Notes under the pieces: model-generated | What the model was told of the DNA's origin: nothing | Database searches by the model: none | Seen by the model: the letters and a program-made list of their open reading frames with translations, nothing else | Made by a program: the position numbers and the translations under genes | Part shown: in pieces, positions 10,806 to 22,349 of the stretch | Layout: every line of letters begins with the position of its first letter | Position numbering within the stretch: the stretch's first letter is position 1 | Source of the DNA: Auriscalpium vulgare | Lineage: Eukaryota; Basidiomycota; Agaricomycetes; Russulales; Auriscalpiaceae | Length of the DNA stretch: 64,000 bases | NCBI GenBank assembly: GCA_019915015.1 | Contig: JAHBBC010000011.1 | Location: 620,001 to 684,000, forward strand | Reading direction: 5' to 3'

Positions 10806-12443
10806 ATGTCTGCCGCAGCTTCGCCGTTGCACGCGGTCAGTTTCCCAGCTCCGTCGCCGACGATGACGCATGTGCTGAAGCGTCCGTTTCCCAGGCTCAC
10901 CAGCACGCAGCCAACGCAGACGATTTTACAGCACAGGGCTTGCTCATTCCCGCCGCAGAGGAGCATCTCAAGGCCGCAGACGCGTTCCAGGCCTGCATCG
11001 AAGCATCAAATGACGAAAACGTTGCGTAGTTCTGTCTGCTGCCCAACACCAAACTCACGCGACGTCTGCCCAGACCAAGAGGACCCTGCGCATGCTCCAC
11101 AATGAACACAGCAAAGCCGGAAAGGACACAGAGAGGAGGATTGCAAAGTTGCGTTCAGATGGCGTCGACCCTGCTCTCCCTCAAAAGCCTGTCGTCCCGC
11201 GCCCTTCCTCGGTCCCTTCACATCTCGCTCCCAAGACATCCCCTTCGCCACCTCCCCATCTCCGAGGACGACTGATAGATTCGCAAGTAGACGAGTCGTT
11301 CATGCTGCTGGGGCAACAGGTGCGCCGCCCTTCTGATGCCCTGGGATGCCTCGTTGCTGACCCAGCCGTCAGTCGACAGACGCCGGCGACGCGTTCAATC
11401 TCTTTTGGAGGGCCATGGAAGCGCTGGACAACGTGTCGCAGCCGGTCGCCTTTGCAACGACCCCACTAGGCTTAACCGATTCTGCGCACGGTCGTAACGG
11501 CAGCTCAAGCAGCGACACCGATCCGGAGGACAATGCCCGATCGCGGAGGACGCTCACTCGAGGGCAGTCCAGAACGCTGTCACCAGACAACTCATTTGCC
11601 ACTGCATACGGCGGAGATGATGCGAAGGAAGTCGCCAAGTCATCTCGGGTCCAGCAGTCGGTGATTGACCTGCGGAACGATTTCGACGAAATTGCCGAAG
11701 AGGGTGAGCGCGTCCAGCCGACCTTGGGCGTGGCGCTGATGATCATTCAATCCAGACTACGACTCCTCGGACTCCTTCTGCCTCGTTCCCTCAAAATCCG
11801 AGCCGTCAACATCGACGCTGAAAAAGGAGAATGCGTCTCTACGCTCAGATCTCGAGGCCGTGCGGAAACAGCTGGAGGCCGCGGAGCGAATGCTGAAGCT
11901 ACGTAAAGAGCAAGACCAACATTTGCGAGACAACATTGCTGTCGCGCGCAGAGAGGTGCGTGTTTTTCTCACATCGAATCACATGTAAAGATGTGGACAT
12001 GAGGACACAGGCCCAACGAGCCATGGGGGCCTCGCTCACCATACAGCGCAATGGTCAATCGACCTTCGATCTGAGCAATCTAAATCTGAACTTGCCCCCA
12101 CTGCCCCCGCCGCCCGCGCCAACAAACGCCGCTCGAGACAGGGAGACGCAGCTAGTGCGGCGCACGAAAGAGCTAGAGGAAGAGCTACGCACGGTCCGCG
12201 TGGAGAATGAGAAACAAGTGCGTCATATACTCTATTAGTGGACTCCTTTTCTCATAGTGTTGCGTCTTCCAGAAAGCTATGATTGCTAAGTTCCGCGAGC
12301 GCTGGGACAAGCTCAAGGAGTCGGCGAAACGCAAGAAGGACGCCAAGGTCGCCGCTGAAGCCCTCATGGCTCCCGTGCGCGAACGCATTGACGAGGAGCC
12401 TGAGGCGGAGGCAGATCAGGATCAGGATGAACAGCACTTATGA
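10806..12443 (+). CDS. MIT-like plus coiled-coil protein, ATG38/NRBF2-like candidate
   Basis: Multi-exon gene. Exon 1 encodes MSAAASPLHA, and exon 2 continues AHQHAANADDFTAQGLLIP AAEEHLKAADAF. This is the three-helix pattern of an MIT-type domain, completed across an intron by TKRTLRMLHNEHSKAGKD. A Pro/Ser-rich linker follows, then the segment GDAFNLFWRAMEALDNVSQP and a long disordered Ser/Asp-rich stretch. The C-terminal half is coiled coil: LEAVRKQLEAAERMLKLRK, later RETQLVRRTKELEEELRTV and AKFRERWDKLKESAKRKK. It ends in an acidic DQDQDEQHL tail (TGA at 12441-12443). An N-terminal MIT with a distal coiled coil is the architecture of Atg38/NRBF2, a subunit of the autophagy PI3-kinase complex I. 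The assignment rests on architecture and pattern memory, so the role in autophagy is inferred. Other MIT proteins remain possible. Confidence 0.7.
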
Positions 12444-13237
12444 TGGCACGTTTCGTCATTTCCGTCGGATAGGATTCACCGACTTCAAAATGTATCATAC
12501 TATGCTCTGTCTGTAGTTCTCGTTGCACTTTACGGTTTTTATGTATACCTCCCAATGGCTAAATGTATACCGCACACGTTCGGGATAGTGCATGCGCTGA
12601 ATGAGCACGATGTTGGAGATTGGAAAGCTCTGATGAATGCGCCCGCGTTCACAAGGCGATTGTAAAATCTTCTTCAGCGGAGCCTGGAGACTACGTTGCG
12701 GAGGCTTTGCTAGCAGGCGGCCTTGGTACATGACCAACCACATGACCGACGAAAGAATCGCAGAGTGTCTCACGAAGGAACGATTTTCATACGCTGACCT
12801 GCTTATTCGGCACCTATTGCTCGAGCCTGGGAGTCAATGTCAGATATAGCCATGGAGAATTTCATAGAGCCAAATGGAAGAAAACCTAATCGACTGTTCC
12901 CATCAAGAAGTTCTGTCGAGGTAACTCAGTCCATACCGACAGCAGACATACCGTCTGCTACCGCCGGTAGGTCGGAACTGAAGTCGCTATCCGGATCTGA
13001 CGGATAGACCGATGACAGCAAAGAGAACCTGGATGAGTGCACAGAGTTCCAGGGTCTGCACACGATGGCAAAAGCTCGGAGATTCTCATGTTATTCAAGC
13101 GCAGCAGAGTGCGGGGGAAGTAAGCACTGTGGAGGAGAAGCGCTCGTCAGCTGCATGAAAAAACTGGACAGTAACGCCGGATAGAGCAATGACATAAGTC
13201 AGCGTACCATGTAAGTACAGATTGGTGCCTTCTAGCC
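12444..13237. other. Intergenic region between convergent genes
   Basis: The 3' ends of the ATG38-like gene and MOG1 face each other here. Nothing coding or structural is recognised. Confidence 0.4.
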
Positions 13238-13873
13238 TCACGCAAACAGACCGAAGTCTTCGATACGCAGGGAGCGGGCAGCCGTGTCAAAGTTCTCTTT
13301 AGCCGCGTTGAACGCCTGTTCAGTGCTAGTACCGGATGCATTTCGCATAGGCACGTTCATGGTAAGCACTAGGTCGATGCCTTTATCTTCCACCCTGTAG
13401 AGGGCTAGAAGGATTCGCACGTCATCTCCAGTCGCACGATTGAACTTCGGGACGATCTGAGTGCCGTAGAGGACGACAGGAGAGGGAGTCTTGTCGCCTC
13501 TGTCGTTCGAAACAATGTTCACCTGATGAACGGTGGAGGATAACGCGTCGTTATCGTGCGCCAGGGATTCGAAGTGGAATCTTGCATGGGAGACGTCAGC
13601 ACAGGTCTAACGAACGTGCGGTCAGGAATCGCACCTGGCGGCATCGGTGTGATCGGGATGATCCACCCTCTGAAGGATTTCCAGGATGATGCTGATATCG
13701 GAATCAGGGAACAAGAGGACCTCTTGGGTGTCCGGGACTTGGCGAAGGTCACTGAAAGACGTCAGTTTGGCCTTGTGCGTCAGAATTCGTACTTACGACG
13801 CGTCAATGAGCTTGGACGGCAGCAAAGCAACAATCGCGCCGCCGAAGAGGTCTCTCTGTGCGTAGTTGGACAT
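13238..13873 (-). CDS. MOG1: Ran GTPase-interacting nuclear transport factor MOG1
   Basis: Predicted 178-residue Mog1-family protein. Three exons join cleanly. MSNYAQRDLFGGAIVALLPS and KLIDAS lead across the first intron to DLRQVPDTQEVLLFPDSDIS, the Mog1 signature. IILEILQRVDHPDHTDAAR then joins FHFESLAHDNDALSSTV. The last exon carries the beta-sheet part ending TAARSLRIEDFGLFA. Mog1 binds Ran/Gsp1, helps GTP release and supports nuclear protein import (family knowledge). Length matches the usual 180-220 residues. It is divergent from NDC80 across 254 bases. It is functionally linked to CRM1, encoded 40 kb away, because both depend on the Ran cycle; that is probably coincidence. Confidence 0.92.
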
Positions 13874-14127
13874 GCTGGGTGTTGTGAAGGCCACTAGAGC
13901 AAGCCATCGCGGTAAGTCTAGTAGTTGTTTTCGGGAGCGGTGGCCCGGGAGTGACTCAAGTCACTGCATGTGATCGTTGTGACAATCGCGTGACGGACGC
14001 GTATTGTCTTGTCACGCTTTGGTTCAACCACTCGAGCTCGCCCAAAGTCCACCGATCGCCGATACCCTCCCGCTCGCCTTCAACCAAGCCTTTGCGACAG
14101 GATATAACGCCCCCATTACTGCACGCA
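13874..14127. promoter_or_regulatory. MOG1/NDC80 divergent promoter with TGACTCA and ACGCGT
   Basis: The 254 bases between the two ATGs hold a TGACTCA element (13952-13958, Gcn4/AP-1 type) inside the near-palindrome GTGACTCAAGTCAC (13951-13964). An ACGCGT (MCB type) lies at 13997-14002, about 125 bases upstream of the NDC80 ATG. The motifs are seen; their function is inferred from yeast cell-cycle biology. Confidence 0.45.
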
Positions 14128-16464
14128 ATGAACGACACTCGGAGACGATCAGTCATGCAGTCATCTACCACAAGCAATGCAAGAACTGGTATCCCCATGC
14201 CCATGTCTACGACCAAGAAACCTGCTCAGAACATGCGGCTATCGATGGCTGGGGCCCCTATGCGCGGTCCCTACCCTCAACAGAACTTACAAGTCCCCGG
14301 AACCAACCCAAGGCAATCTCTCTATCGCTCGCAGAATGTCAATCCGCTGCTGGCCAGCACCTCTAAGCAGCCCTATGGACGGACACCGATGAAAAAGTGA
14401 GTCATTTATGCTGCTCTGTGCGCGCACAAATCTTATCACTCGTTCGCCTGCAGTAGTACTCGCCGGGGTTCTATATGGGGAGGACCAGGAGCGGCCGCGA
14501 TGCCTCCGCCTGCAAGCGGAGCTCCTTTGAAGGACCATCGACCACTGCGAGACCAGCAGTACCAACGGAAGATGCGCCAGGAGATCCACGCTTGGCTGCA
14601 GAGCACAGAGTACGACATCTCGATGCAGACGCTTGCGAACATCACAGGCAAGGACTTCCGTGGCATCTTCCAGTACCTCGTCGCCATGCTAGACCCGTTC
14701 TATCCGTTTGATTCCAAGGCGAGGTTTGAAGACGAGTTCACGCCGGCTCTCAAATCTCTTCGTTATCCCTTCGTCGGTCAGCTCGATCCCAAGTGGCTGG
14801 CTGCACCGGCAAGCATGCACTCGTGGCCGTCTCTGTTGGGAGTCCTCCACTGGCTGGTAGTGATGTGCAAGGTCCGTCAAAGTGACTTTGTGTCCGATGC
14901 AGCCAGCGTCTGACTCCACGTCGCGTAGGGAAGGCTACATTATATGGAGAGCGGCGACCCGACACTACAATTTTCAGATAATATCCCGGAGGAATTCGAT
15001 GATCCCAACCACCATCAAGCCCTCGCCTTCGACTACTATGAAGAAGCCTATGAAGTATTCTTTTCTGGGTCGGACAGCTTCGAAGAGCAGCAGCAGCGGT
15101 TGCAGGACCGGTATGGTGAGTATGTCTCGCTGACACTCGCAATAAGACACTCACCTCGCGTCAGCTAAGAAGAACGAACGAACCGTAGTCGAGCTAGACG
15201 AGCAGAAATCATTACTTGCGAAGGCGCAGGCGGAACTGGAGAAACTTCTCTCAGCTCCCGTAAGGTCATCTCTTACGATTCGCGTCCCGCAGCTAAGGCG
15301 CAGCGTTGTAGGCCCCAATAGAGACGCTCCGCGTGGACAATGGTCATCTCAAGCGCGACAGGGCAAAATTTCAAGAATGTATACGCAGCTGGGAAGCACG
15401 GAAGAAGACCACCATCAACAACATCGCTACTCTAAATGCCGAAATCACTCAGCAGCGTGTGTTTTGTTTCAGAGACCTGTCTTCCTCTTTCTGATAGCGG
15501 GCTTTCTTCGCAGTTGACAATCTTGAGCGCCTCAAGGCAGAACGAGACCGGCTGGGGGACATCGTCAAGGAGCAGAATCTCTCACCAGAGGAAGTCATCC
15601 GCATGAACACCGACCACGAGTCTCTCTCGCGGAGCTTGGAGGATCTCAAACACAAGATTTCTGAATCGCACAAGACTATTATGTCGCTGGAGGTGGCCGT
15701 CGCAAATCGGGCAAGCGCCGCAGAGGAAGCCCTCGAGGCCTACACCAACCTTCTCGCTAACTTGGGACTCTTTCCTCCATTACCGTCCCCATTTGAGGAT
15801 CTCGATCTCAGGTTGGAGCTGAACACCGCGGCGTCACAACCGCAGCAGCTGCTCCTCGGCGCTGACATCCGACGAGTCATCAAGCCCTCTCTCAGTGCCA
15901 TCGCAGAGTCCCAACGCAACGAGCGCGCGACAGTCGAGAGCGAGCGCATCCGCCTGGACCATGAGCTTGACCAGCTGCTGAACGAGTGCGAGCTCATGGA
16001 CGAGGAAGCTGAGAAGATTGCGCAAAAGTACGCCGCTGTGGAAGCGCAGGCGGAAGAAATACGAGACGTGCGTCTATTCCCGCACGTTCGGTTCGGTTTC
16101 GAATTTTGACAATTGAATTTGCGTCTAGGCTGCCCAACATGAAGCAATGGCCAGCAACGTCGAGATTGCGCATTTGGAGAAGGATCTGATGAACGCCCGC
16201 ACGGCGGCCTTGGCCAGCGGGGTCGGGGTCAAGTCTCGGCTGCAGGCGCTACAAATTGCGTGAGTTCTTATCCGGTCAATGTTGTCCCGGGGCCTTCTCT
16301 TACTCACCCTGTTTATTAGATATCGTGAGCAGCAGGACAAGGTCGCACGACTGCGGGATGAGACTGAGCGTGCGATTCTGAAGATCACAAACGCCACGGG
16401 GGAGTTCCAAAAGGACATTTCACAGCAATTGCAGTCATTCAAGGAATATGTGGACTCAAATTAG
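14128..16464 (+). CDS. NDC80: Kinetochore protein NDC80 (HEC1)
   Basis: Subunit of the outer-kinetochore NDC80 complex, which binds microtubules. The disordered basic N-tail (MNDTRRRSVMQSSTTSNARTG...) fits the Aurora-B-regulated tail. The calponin-homology domain follows across one intron: DHRPLRDQQYQRKMRQEIHA, ITGKDFRGIFQYLVAMLDP, TPALKSLRYPFVGQ and SWPSLLGVLHWLVVMCK. The rest is long coiled coil in several exons, including ERLKAERDRLGDIVKEQNLS, PEEVIRMNTDHESLSRSLED and RATVESERIRLDHELDQLL. It ends QLQSFKEYVDSN before TAG/TAA at 16464. The loop region lies near PPLPSPFEDLDLRLEL. Family length is about 600-700 residues, consistent with this span. Its partner SPC24 is also in this window (51.7-52.6 kb). 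Confidence 0.95.
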
Positions 16465-17899
16465 CCGTTTGGATTGAGGCCTGAGGTCGCGCGTCTGTAT
16501 GATCTTGTAGTCGGGTATATCAATGTTGTTTATGTAGTGAACATCTAGCTATTTTCTGGTGCTATGCATGGAGTACGGCCTCGAGGGGCTCTCGATTATG
16601 TTCGACGATACCCTATGCATTGATGTTGTGCTGCCGAAAGTCTGAGTTACTGTATCGCGAAATAATGATCTGTGCGACGCGCGGGAGAGAGCGGCCTCCG
16701 CAATTCCAACTCGACCCAACCGCCACCTCTGTACATCTGTGCCGTCTCGGACACACGCTGGTGAAGATATCATCTCGCACCGAACGAACGTTGTCGTCAT
16801 CGCCTTGGCAGTCGGGACGATGGTAGAAGGCCCCGAGATTGCGGAACCCAATTCATTGGCTAGGACCGCCGCTCCCGCTGCATGTTGACGCAATGTCGCC
16901 TTGCCATATGGTCAATGAGCATGCCGTACGAGACTGCTTCGGGATTTTCGGACAGGGACAGTGCAGCGCGGCATAGGGGGAGGCGCCAGCGAATGGACGG
17001 CCTATGATACCATTGGGGGCCATGCGCAGACTCCAGTGTTACTCCCAGCTTCTCACCGCCGCCTGAGAAGAATTATGTGAGTTATCGATGTGTGTTTGAT
17101 ACCGAGTCTCTGCTCCGTCACGCCCCTTCCTCAATCCCGCTTTCCTCTTCCACGCTGTCGGGTCCGCGGCGCATCCGCTCGGATGGGCCCATCTGTCCCC
17201 GTGCGAAGACTTGGACCTCTGCGGCACTGGACGACCTGCACACCAATCCCGTTGCGGGCTGTTGATCCCTAGGCCATTGGTCCCCGTGGGTGTGGCTCTG
17301 CGGCGGTATTGTCTGGACGTGCTCCTCGACGCTCGGGCAGCTCGGCGCCCAGTGCGTGCAGCGCACCACTCTAGCGTCACTCTGGACTATCGCAAGCAGC
17401 CTAGCCACTGGCACGCGCGTCCGCATTCAGAGGCAGCGCGTCGTGATTGGCGCCTGCGCTCCTGCTGCACGGCCGCCAGACGTGAAGAGAACATGCAAAC
17501 ACGGAGACGCGGGCGCAGCGGGGCTCACACGCAGGTACCACGCTATCGCCCTGTCGGAACGTATGCCTCTTGGTCGTGGCAGCAGCCCGGATTCGGTTGC
17601 GTGCAGCCCGAGCGAGCCTATCCACGGCCGCAGACACGCGTTCCCTATCCTTGGACCTGGCACCCTTCTTTTTGGACGTCCACGCTCATTCCTTCCGCGC
17701 TCGGTGCGCCGTTCGTGTGCCGCCCCAGGCTCTCCCTGGGATGTTCCCTCGTGGAGATCTGCTCGATGGCATAAGAAGGGGTGGGACCAGTACCGTCTCG
17801 TTGTAACCCCCGCCCTCGCCCATTCTTCCCTCCGCTGGTAGCGGCAGCAGCCGAGACTTTTCTGACCACCCGCTCGTCGCTATTCTCGACTCGCGCGAA
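16465..17899. other. GC-rich intergenic region
   Basis: No gene recognised. From about 17,000 to 17,800 many overlapping open frames occur on both strands. None shows homology, splice continuity or coherent codon bias, so they look like a GC effect. The segment before 17,900 is probably the promoter and 5' leader of the next gene. Confidence 0.4.
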
Positions 17900-20095
17900 A
17901 TGTCTACCGGGCCTGAAACCCCCGCCCCTGCCTACGACGATGCGGAGAAGGGCACGCTGGAGGTCGCCATCGCCCGCCCGCCCCTAGTGGCCGCAACGTT
18001 CAAGGATGAGAAGAAGGCGGACCTCACGGTGGTAACTGCGAAGGAGGTCGTGCCCTCACCACCGAAGCCTGCAGCGAAGCCTCCGAAGAAGAAAACCTCC
18101 AAGTGGATCATCGCGAAGCTGTGGTTCAATACATACAGGTGTGTTTCTCGCGTCTTTGGACTAGGGTATGGTTTCACTGGAGCGTCGCATCGCGCAGGAA
18201 GCTGTTCACGTTTGTCTTCACTGTGAACATGGTGGGCATCGGCATCGCGGCGTCGGGACACTGGCCGTACGCTACGCGCTACACCGGTGCGATGGCTCTT
18301 GGCAACCTCAACTTCGCCATCCTCATGCGCAACGAGCTCTTCGGCCGCATCCTGTACTTGATCGTGAACACACTCTTTGCCAAGGTGCGTTTCCAGTCAT
18401 TCCATCCGCTATTTGTTGCGGTGCGGCTCATATTAGGTGTCAGTGGGCTCCTCTGTGGTGGCGGCTGGGCTGCACATCTGTCTTGCAACATCTCGGCGGC
18501 ATTCACAGTGGCTGCGCACTCTCTGGCGTGTGCTGGCTCGCCCTGAAGGTCGTCAACAATTTCCGTCATCATGCTGTGAACCATGATTCCATCCTCGTTC
18601 TTGGAACTGTCACAAATCTTGCCGTCATCATCAGTGCCATCAGTGCGTTCCCATGGGTTCGCAACACACACCACAAGTAAGAGTCTATTTTGCATCTGAA
18701 AACTGATCTCTGACGTCCCGTCAGCGTCTTCGAGCGTCACCACCGTTTCGTCGGCTGGATCGGTCTCATCCTGACATGTGAGTTCTGCCATGTCCCTTCC
18801 ATATCCGCGATGTCTCATCTTCGAAAATCGTAGGGGTATTCACAATTCTCGGCGATTCGTACAACCTCCAAACCCAGACCTGGAACCTCAACGGCAAGCA
18901 CATCGTCCGCCAGCAGGATTTCTGGTTTGCCATGGGCATGACGACCTTGTAAGCTCGCTCCACACACTCATTCCTCGTGACACAGATTCACCTATGTTCA
19001 GCATTATCATCCCATGGGTCTGTGTTCGCGAAGTCCCCGTGGACATCGAGCTGGTATGCCTCTCACACTGAGTCTACCTAGCAGCAAACTAAACTTGGGT
19101 CGTAGCCATCTCCAAAGGTAGCCATTGTTCGCTTTGAGCGTGGTATGCAGCAGGGTCTTCTGGGACGCATCAGTCGCTCTTCTATCATGGAGTACCACGC
19201 TTTCGGGATCATCTCGTGAGTGGCTCCTGTCCGCGCTTGTCCTTCTCCTCCTGAGATATTACGTCTAGGGAAGGGACGCATTCGAAGTATCACTACATGA
19301 TCTGCGGTGTTCAAGGTTCTTCCCCCCCGTTGCCCCGCGAAGCCTACGCTCACTCCCTGAATAGGTGATTTTACTCGCAGCCTCGTCAACGACCCTCCCA
19401 GGACGCTTTGGACGCGACAGCTGAAGGTAGGCACTTCTCCCTGACACGCCAACAAGTTCGTCATCGACGCCGCACACAGTTCGCCGGCGTGTCCAATACC
19501 TCCACGCTCTACAGGCGCGGCATCCGGATATGCACAGGGACCGGCATAGGCGCGGCGCTGTCGACCTGTCTGCAGTCACCCTATTGGTGAGTCCCTCGGT
19601 TTCTTCACACACACAGTCTCAGGACCTGACGCGGCGCAGGTATCTTATCTGGATCGGTGAATAGCTCCCACTATACTACGCGAGCGGCGACCGTGCGGTG
19701 CTGATCGATGTGCTTGCCCAGGCTCCGACCAAGAAAAGACATTTGGACCCACCATTAACGGCCTGATTAACCGCCACATTGGTCCCGAGCGCCTCCTCCT
19801 GTGGGACAGCAAGTTACGAGGTGGTCGGCCCGACACGATGAAGATTCTGCGGGAGGTGTACGCCGAGTGGAACGCGGAAGGTACGCGGCGAGATAATTCT
19901 CAGGTGCGCGTGCGGTTGGCTCATGCTCACTTCTGCAGTCGTCTTCATCACCTCCAACTACATCGGCAACACGGAGATCATGCGAGGGTGCAAAGAGTCA
20001 GGGATCCCCGCCTTTGGAACCCTGTGGGATTTCGTAAGTCGACGCCGAATACCCCCTGCCGCAATGTGACGCTGATCTTCCCTTTTATGCAGTGA
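17900..20095 (+). CDS. TmpA-like transmembrane oxidoreductase
   Basis: Multi-exon membrane protein. The cytosolic N-terminus is Pro/Lys-rich and ends KPPKKKTSKWIIAKLWFNTYR. Hydrophobic segments follow: LFTFVFTVNMVGIGIAASG, LGNLNFAILMRNELFGRILY, an HLGGIHSGCALSGVCWL helix with conserved His, SILVLGTVTNLAVIISAISA and a FVGWIGLILTWVFTILGD segment. The C-terminal soluble part has a nucleotide-binding-like loop GIRICTGTGIGAALSTCLQS, then YWYLIWIGSDQEKTFGPTI and PERLLLWDSKLRGGRPD. It ends ESGIPAFGTLWDF, the last codon spliced to TGA at 20093-20095. This matches the fungal family of TmpA (Aspergillus) and the membrane tail of some NRPS-like enzymes, related to ferric-reductase-type flavoproteins. 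Here it stands alone, with no adenylation domain adjacent. The substrate is unknown. The family link is from memory. Confidence 0.8.
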
Positions 20096-20797
20096 GCTCC
20101 GAGGTCGGTTACGAGCATGGTTGATAATATAGACATCGCCAGGGACGGCGCAGCACTGCACACACATGGTCTCGGTAGCATTATTTTGCTTGGAGAAACC
20201 CATTGTCCTTCTATCGACGCCGAGGGGATGATAATCCGCGCGCAGTCCGCCTTCGCGGCTATCCATCCTCTATGTTTTTGTAACGTAATAGCCTACTACC
20301 ACTCACACAATGAACAAAGGGTGCGATCGCGAATGAGGCAGCTTGTCTGACGGAGCCTTGCGTGATGCGAACAGACGTCCTGTTGCGGACGACGCTGCGG
20401 GAAGAAAGCGTCAAAACGAGATGGTGAAACGGATAATGAGCAGATGGCGGGTTCGCGAGAGAAGAAGGCACCCGGGTAAACTACACGCTCCGGTTGCCCG
20501 AGCTTTTGGTGGGAGGATTCTCCTGCACAGTGCGAACGCCAAGGTAAAGCGTCTATGTTACGGCACGGGAAGCTTCGCCCTGGAGCAGAAATACCGCAGA
20601 TAATTTTTGCAGCGCGGCTTTAAGCTAAAGAGTGGGAGTGGCAGATGCAATTAGACTGTAACAAATTCGAACAACATACAGACACGAGAATATAGGATGA
20701 TACGGAGCAGCGAGCACAAAGCATAGACGAAGAGCACATATGGACAACTAATAGAACCATAAAATGAAACAAACAACAATGATAGCGTACTGGGTGG
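20096..20797. other. Intergenic region between convergent genes
   Basis: The 3' ends of the TmpA-like gene and the exonuclease gene converge here. Nothing coding or repetitive is recognised. Confidence 0.4.
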
Positions 20798-22220
20798 TTA
20801 CGAATATGGCGTCAGGCAGTATTCCTCCAGAATCTGGCCGGACTTGCCCATCCAGGCCCACCGGCGACCAAGATGGATATGAGTATTTGGACGCAGGCTG
20901 ACTCCTCGTCGTGCGAGTTCGATGACGATACGAGTGATGTTTCGCGTGTCCTGGTAGATGCATTATTAGAAGACTTCGGGTGCAGACGGGTTGTGAATAC
21001 TCACGTCGATACCGCTGTGCTGCCGGCCCTCGAATGGCGGCAGGCCCAGAATCCCGAGCTGTGCGGTGATATTTGGCGTCATCCGGCGGGGGAAATGAGG
21101 CTATGAGGCCAGCGTAAGGGTAGCATTGAAGGCATGGACGCGCGGCGGCAAAAAGGCGCACCTTCTTCCCCGACAGATTCTGTTTGGAATCTGACCACGC
21201 GCTCACAACTTTGCGAACGTCCATAACATCGCCCTGCAGCCAATGAGGCATGGCCGTCTGGGAGCAAGGAGTGTGGAGGTCAAATTCTGCGTACACCACT
21301 GATTGAGCAAAGATGTGCTAACTTGGGAGATGAAGCATTGCTTGACGACAAAGTCGCGGATGTCGAACGGGCCGTCCGAGCACCAGCTGAACCGCACGAG
21401 ACGCTCGCCTGTCGCGGGATGGATAAGGCCGTTCTTTGCCAAAAAGGCCGAGAACCTGCTCATGACCTCCGGGAAGAAGGGCGCGTCATCGACTTGTGCC
21501 TGTGCATGTGAACCCGTCAGCGTCTGCGACGGGTGCGATGAGGAGATGGTGTGAGAGTGACAGACTTGTGTGATGCCAGTGAGCTTGGTGCAGAAGGGTG
21601 ATAACGTGGGACGCCAGGTCGGTTTAACGAAGCTGCGGAACTCATCGACGATCTGCAAGGTTCCGGCCATTCCAGATCTGTCCTTGTCTACCCACTTGAG
21701 GAGACAGACAGGCCATTCCTACAAAGGAGGGTAAGGAAAGTCGTGTCGCGTGAGTGGAGTGGCGACGCACGATGATCTCGTTCGGCCACTGGAAGTCTGC
21801 GCCCTCGACGCATGTCGCCTCGACATCAAGGACCAGGAAAGCATCAAACGGCTGCGGAACCTTGCACATGTTCTGAGGGATAGGTGTGGTCCTGTCTCTG
21901 GGGACAGCGGCCGGGGCACGGACTGGAGAGGGGCGGGGGAGGGGAGGGGAGAAATACGGCTGCTGCTTGTAGACCGAAAACATGGTGTCAGGTGTGGCCG
22001 TGGCCTTGGAGGCCACGAGTGTGGCCGGGGAGGGGGAGGACAGGGAGGATTTTCTTTTGTTGCGCCTAGGAGTGTAGATGTAGCATTGAGCTGCGAAGAT
22101 GATGGCGACGAATGCGAGGATGGCAGCGGAGAGGGCCAAGGGGGCCAAAAGGTGGTCAGACAAACCGAGGCGAGACGGGGGAGGGAGGAAGTGCGCGAGG
22201 TGGATGGGGGACCAGGGCAT
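20798..22220 (-). CDS. ERI1-type DEDDh 3'-5' exonuclease with N-terminal membrane anchor
   Basis: RNase T/DEDDh exonuclease of the ERI1/ERI3 type. Motif Exo I is LVLDVEATC (catalytic D and E), followed across an intron by EWPVCLLKWVDKDRSGMAGT and DEFRSFVKPTWRPTLSPFC TKLTGITQ. Exo II lies in GERLVRFSWCSDGPFDIRDF. Exo III is GRQHSGIDDTRNITRIVIEL, supplying catalytic H and D. It ends GKSGQILEEYCLTPYS (TAA at 20798-20800). Such enzymes trim histone mRNA, 5.8S rRNA or small RNAs (family knowledge). The frame is open and GC3-rich from the ATG at 22220. It encodes a hydrophobic segment, LLAPLALSAAILAFVAIIFA, before the domain, which predicts a membrane anchor. An alternative start at the Met of MFSVYKQQ (near 21,984) would give a soluble form. 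It is divergent from CMS1, 129 bases apart. Confidence 0.87.
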
Positions 22221-22349
22221 GACCTCTGTCCCCGCAGACTCGAGAGCAAGGCAGGATCGCGCTCAGGCTCGCCACGATGTCTGCTAATTGCCATTTTCGT
22301 GGCTGTGCTAGGCGGGCTGCTCGGTCTTCGTCCGCCCTTTCCTCTCACC

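Noticed and set aside
12637..12849. 70-codon plus-strand open frame between the ATG38-like gene and MOG1
   Set aside because: No homology, no promoter signal and mixed third positions. It lies where the 3' flanks of convergent genes are expected.
17039..17841. Several 100-190-codon open frames on both strands
   Set aside because: They overlap each other in GC-rich DNA, have no recognisable motif, no splice continuity and no consistent codon preference.
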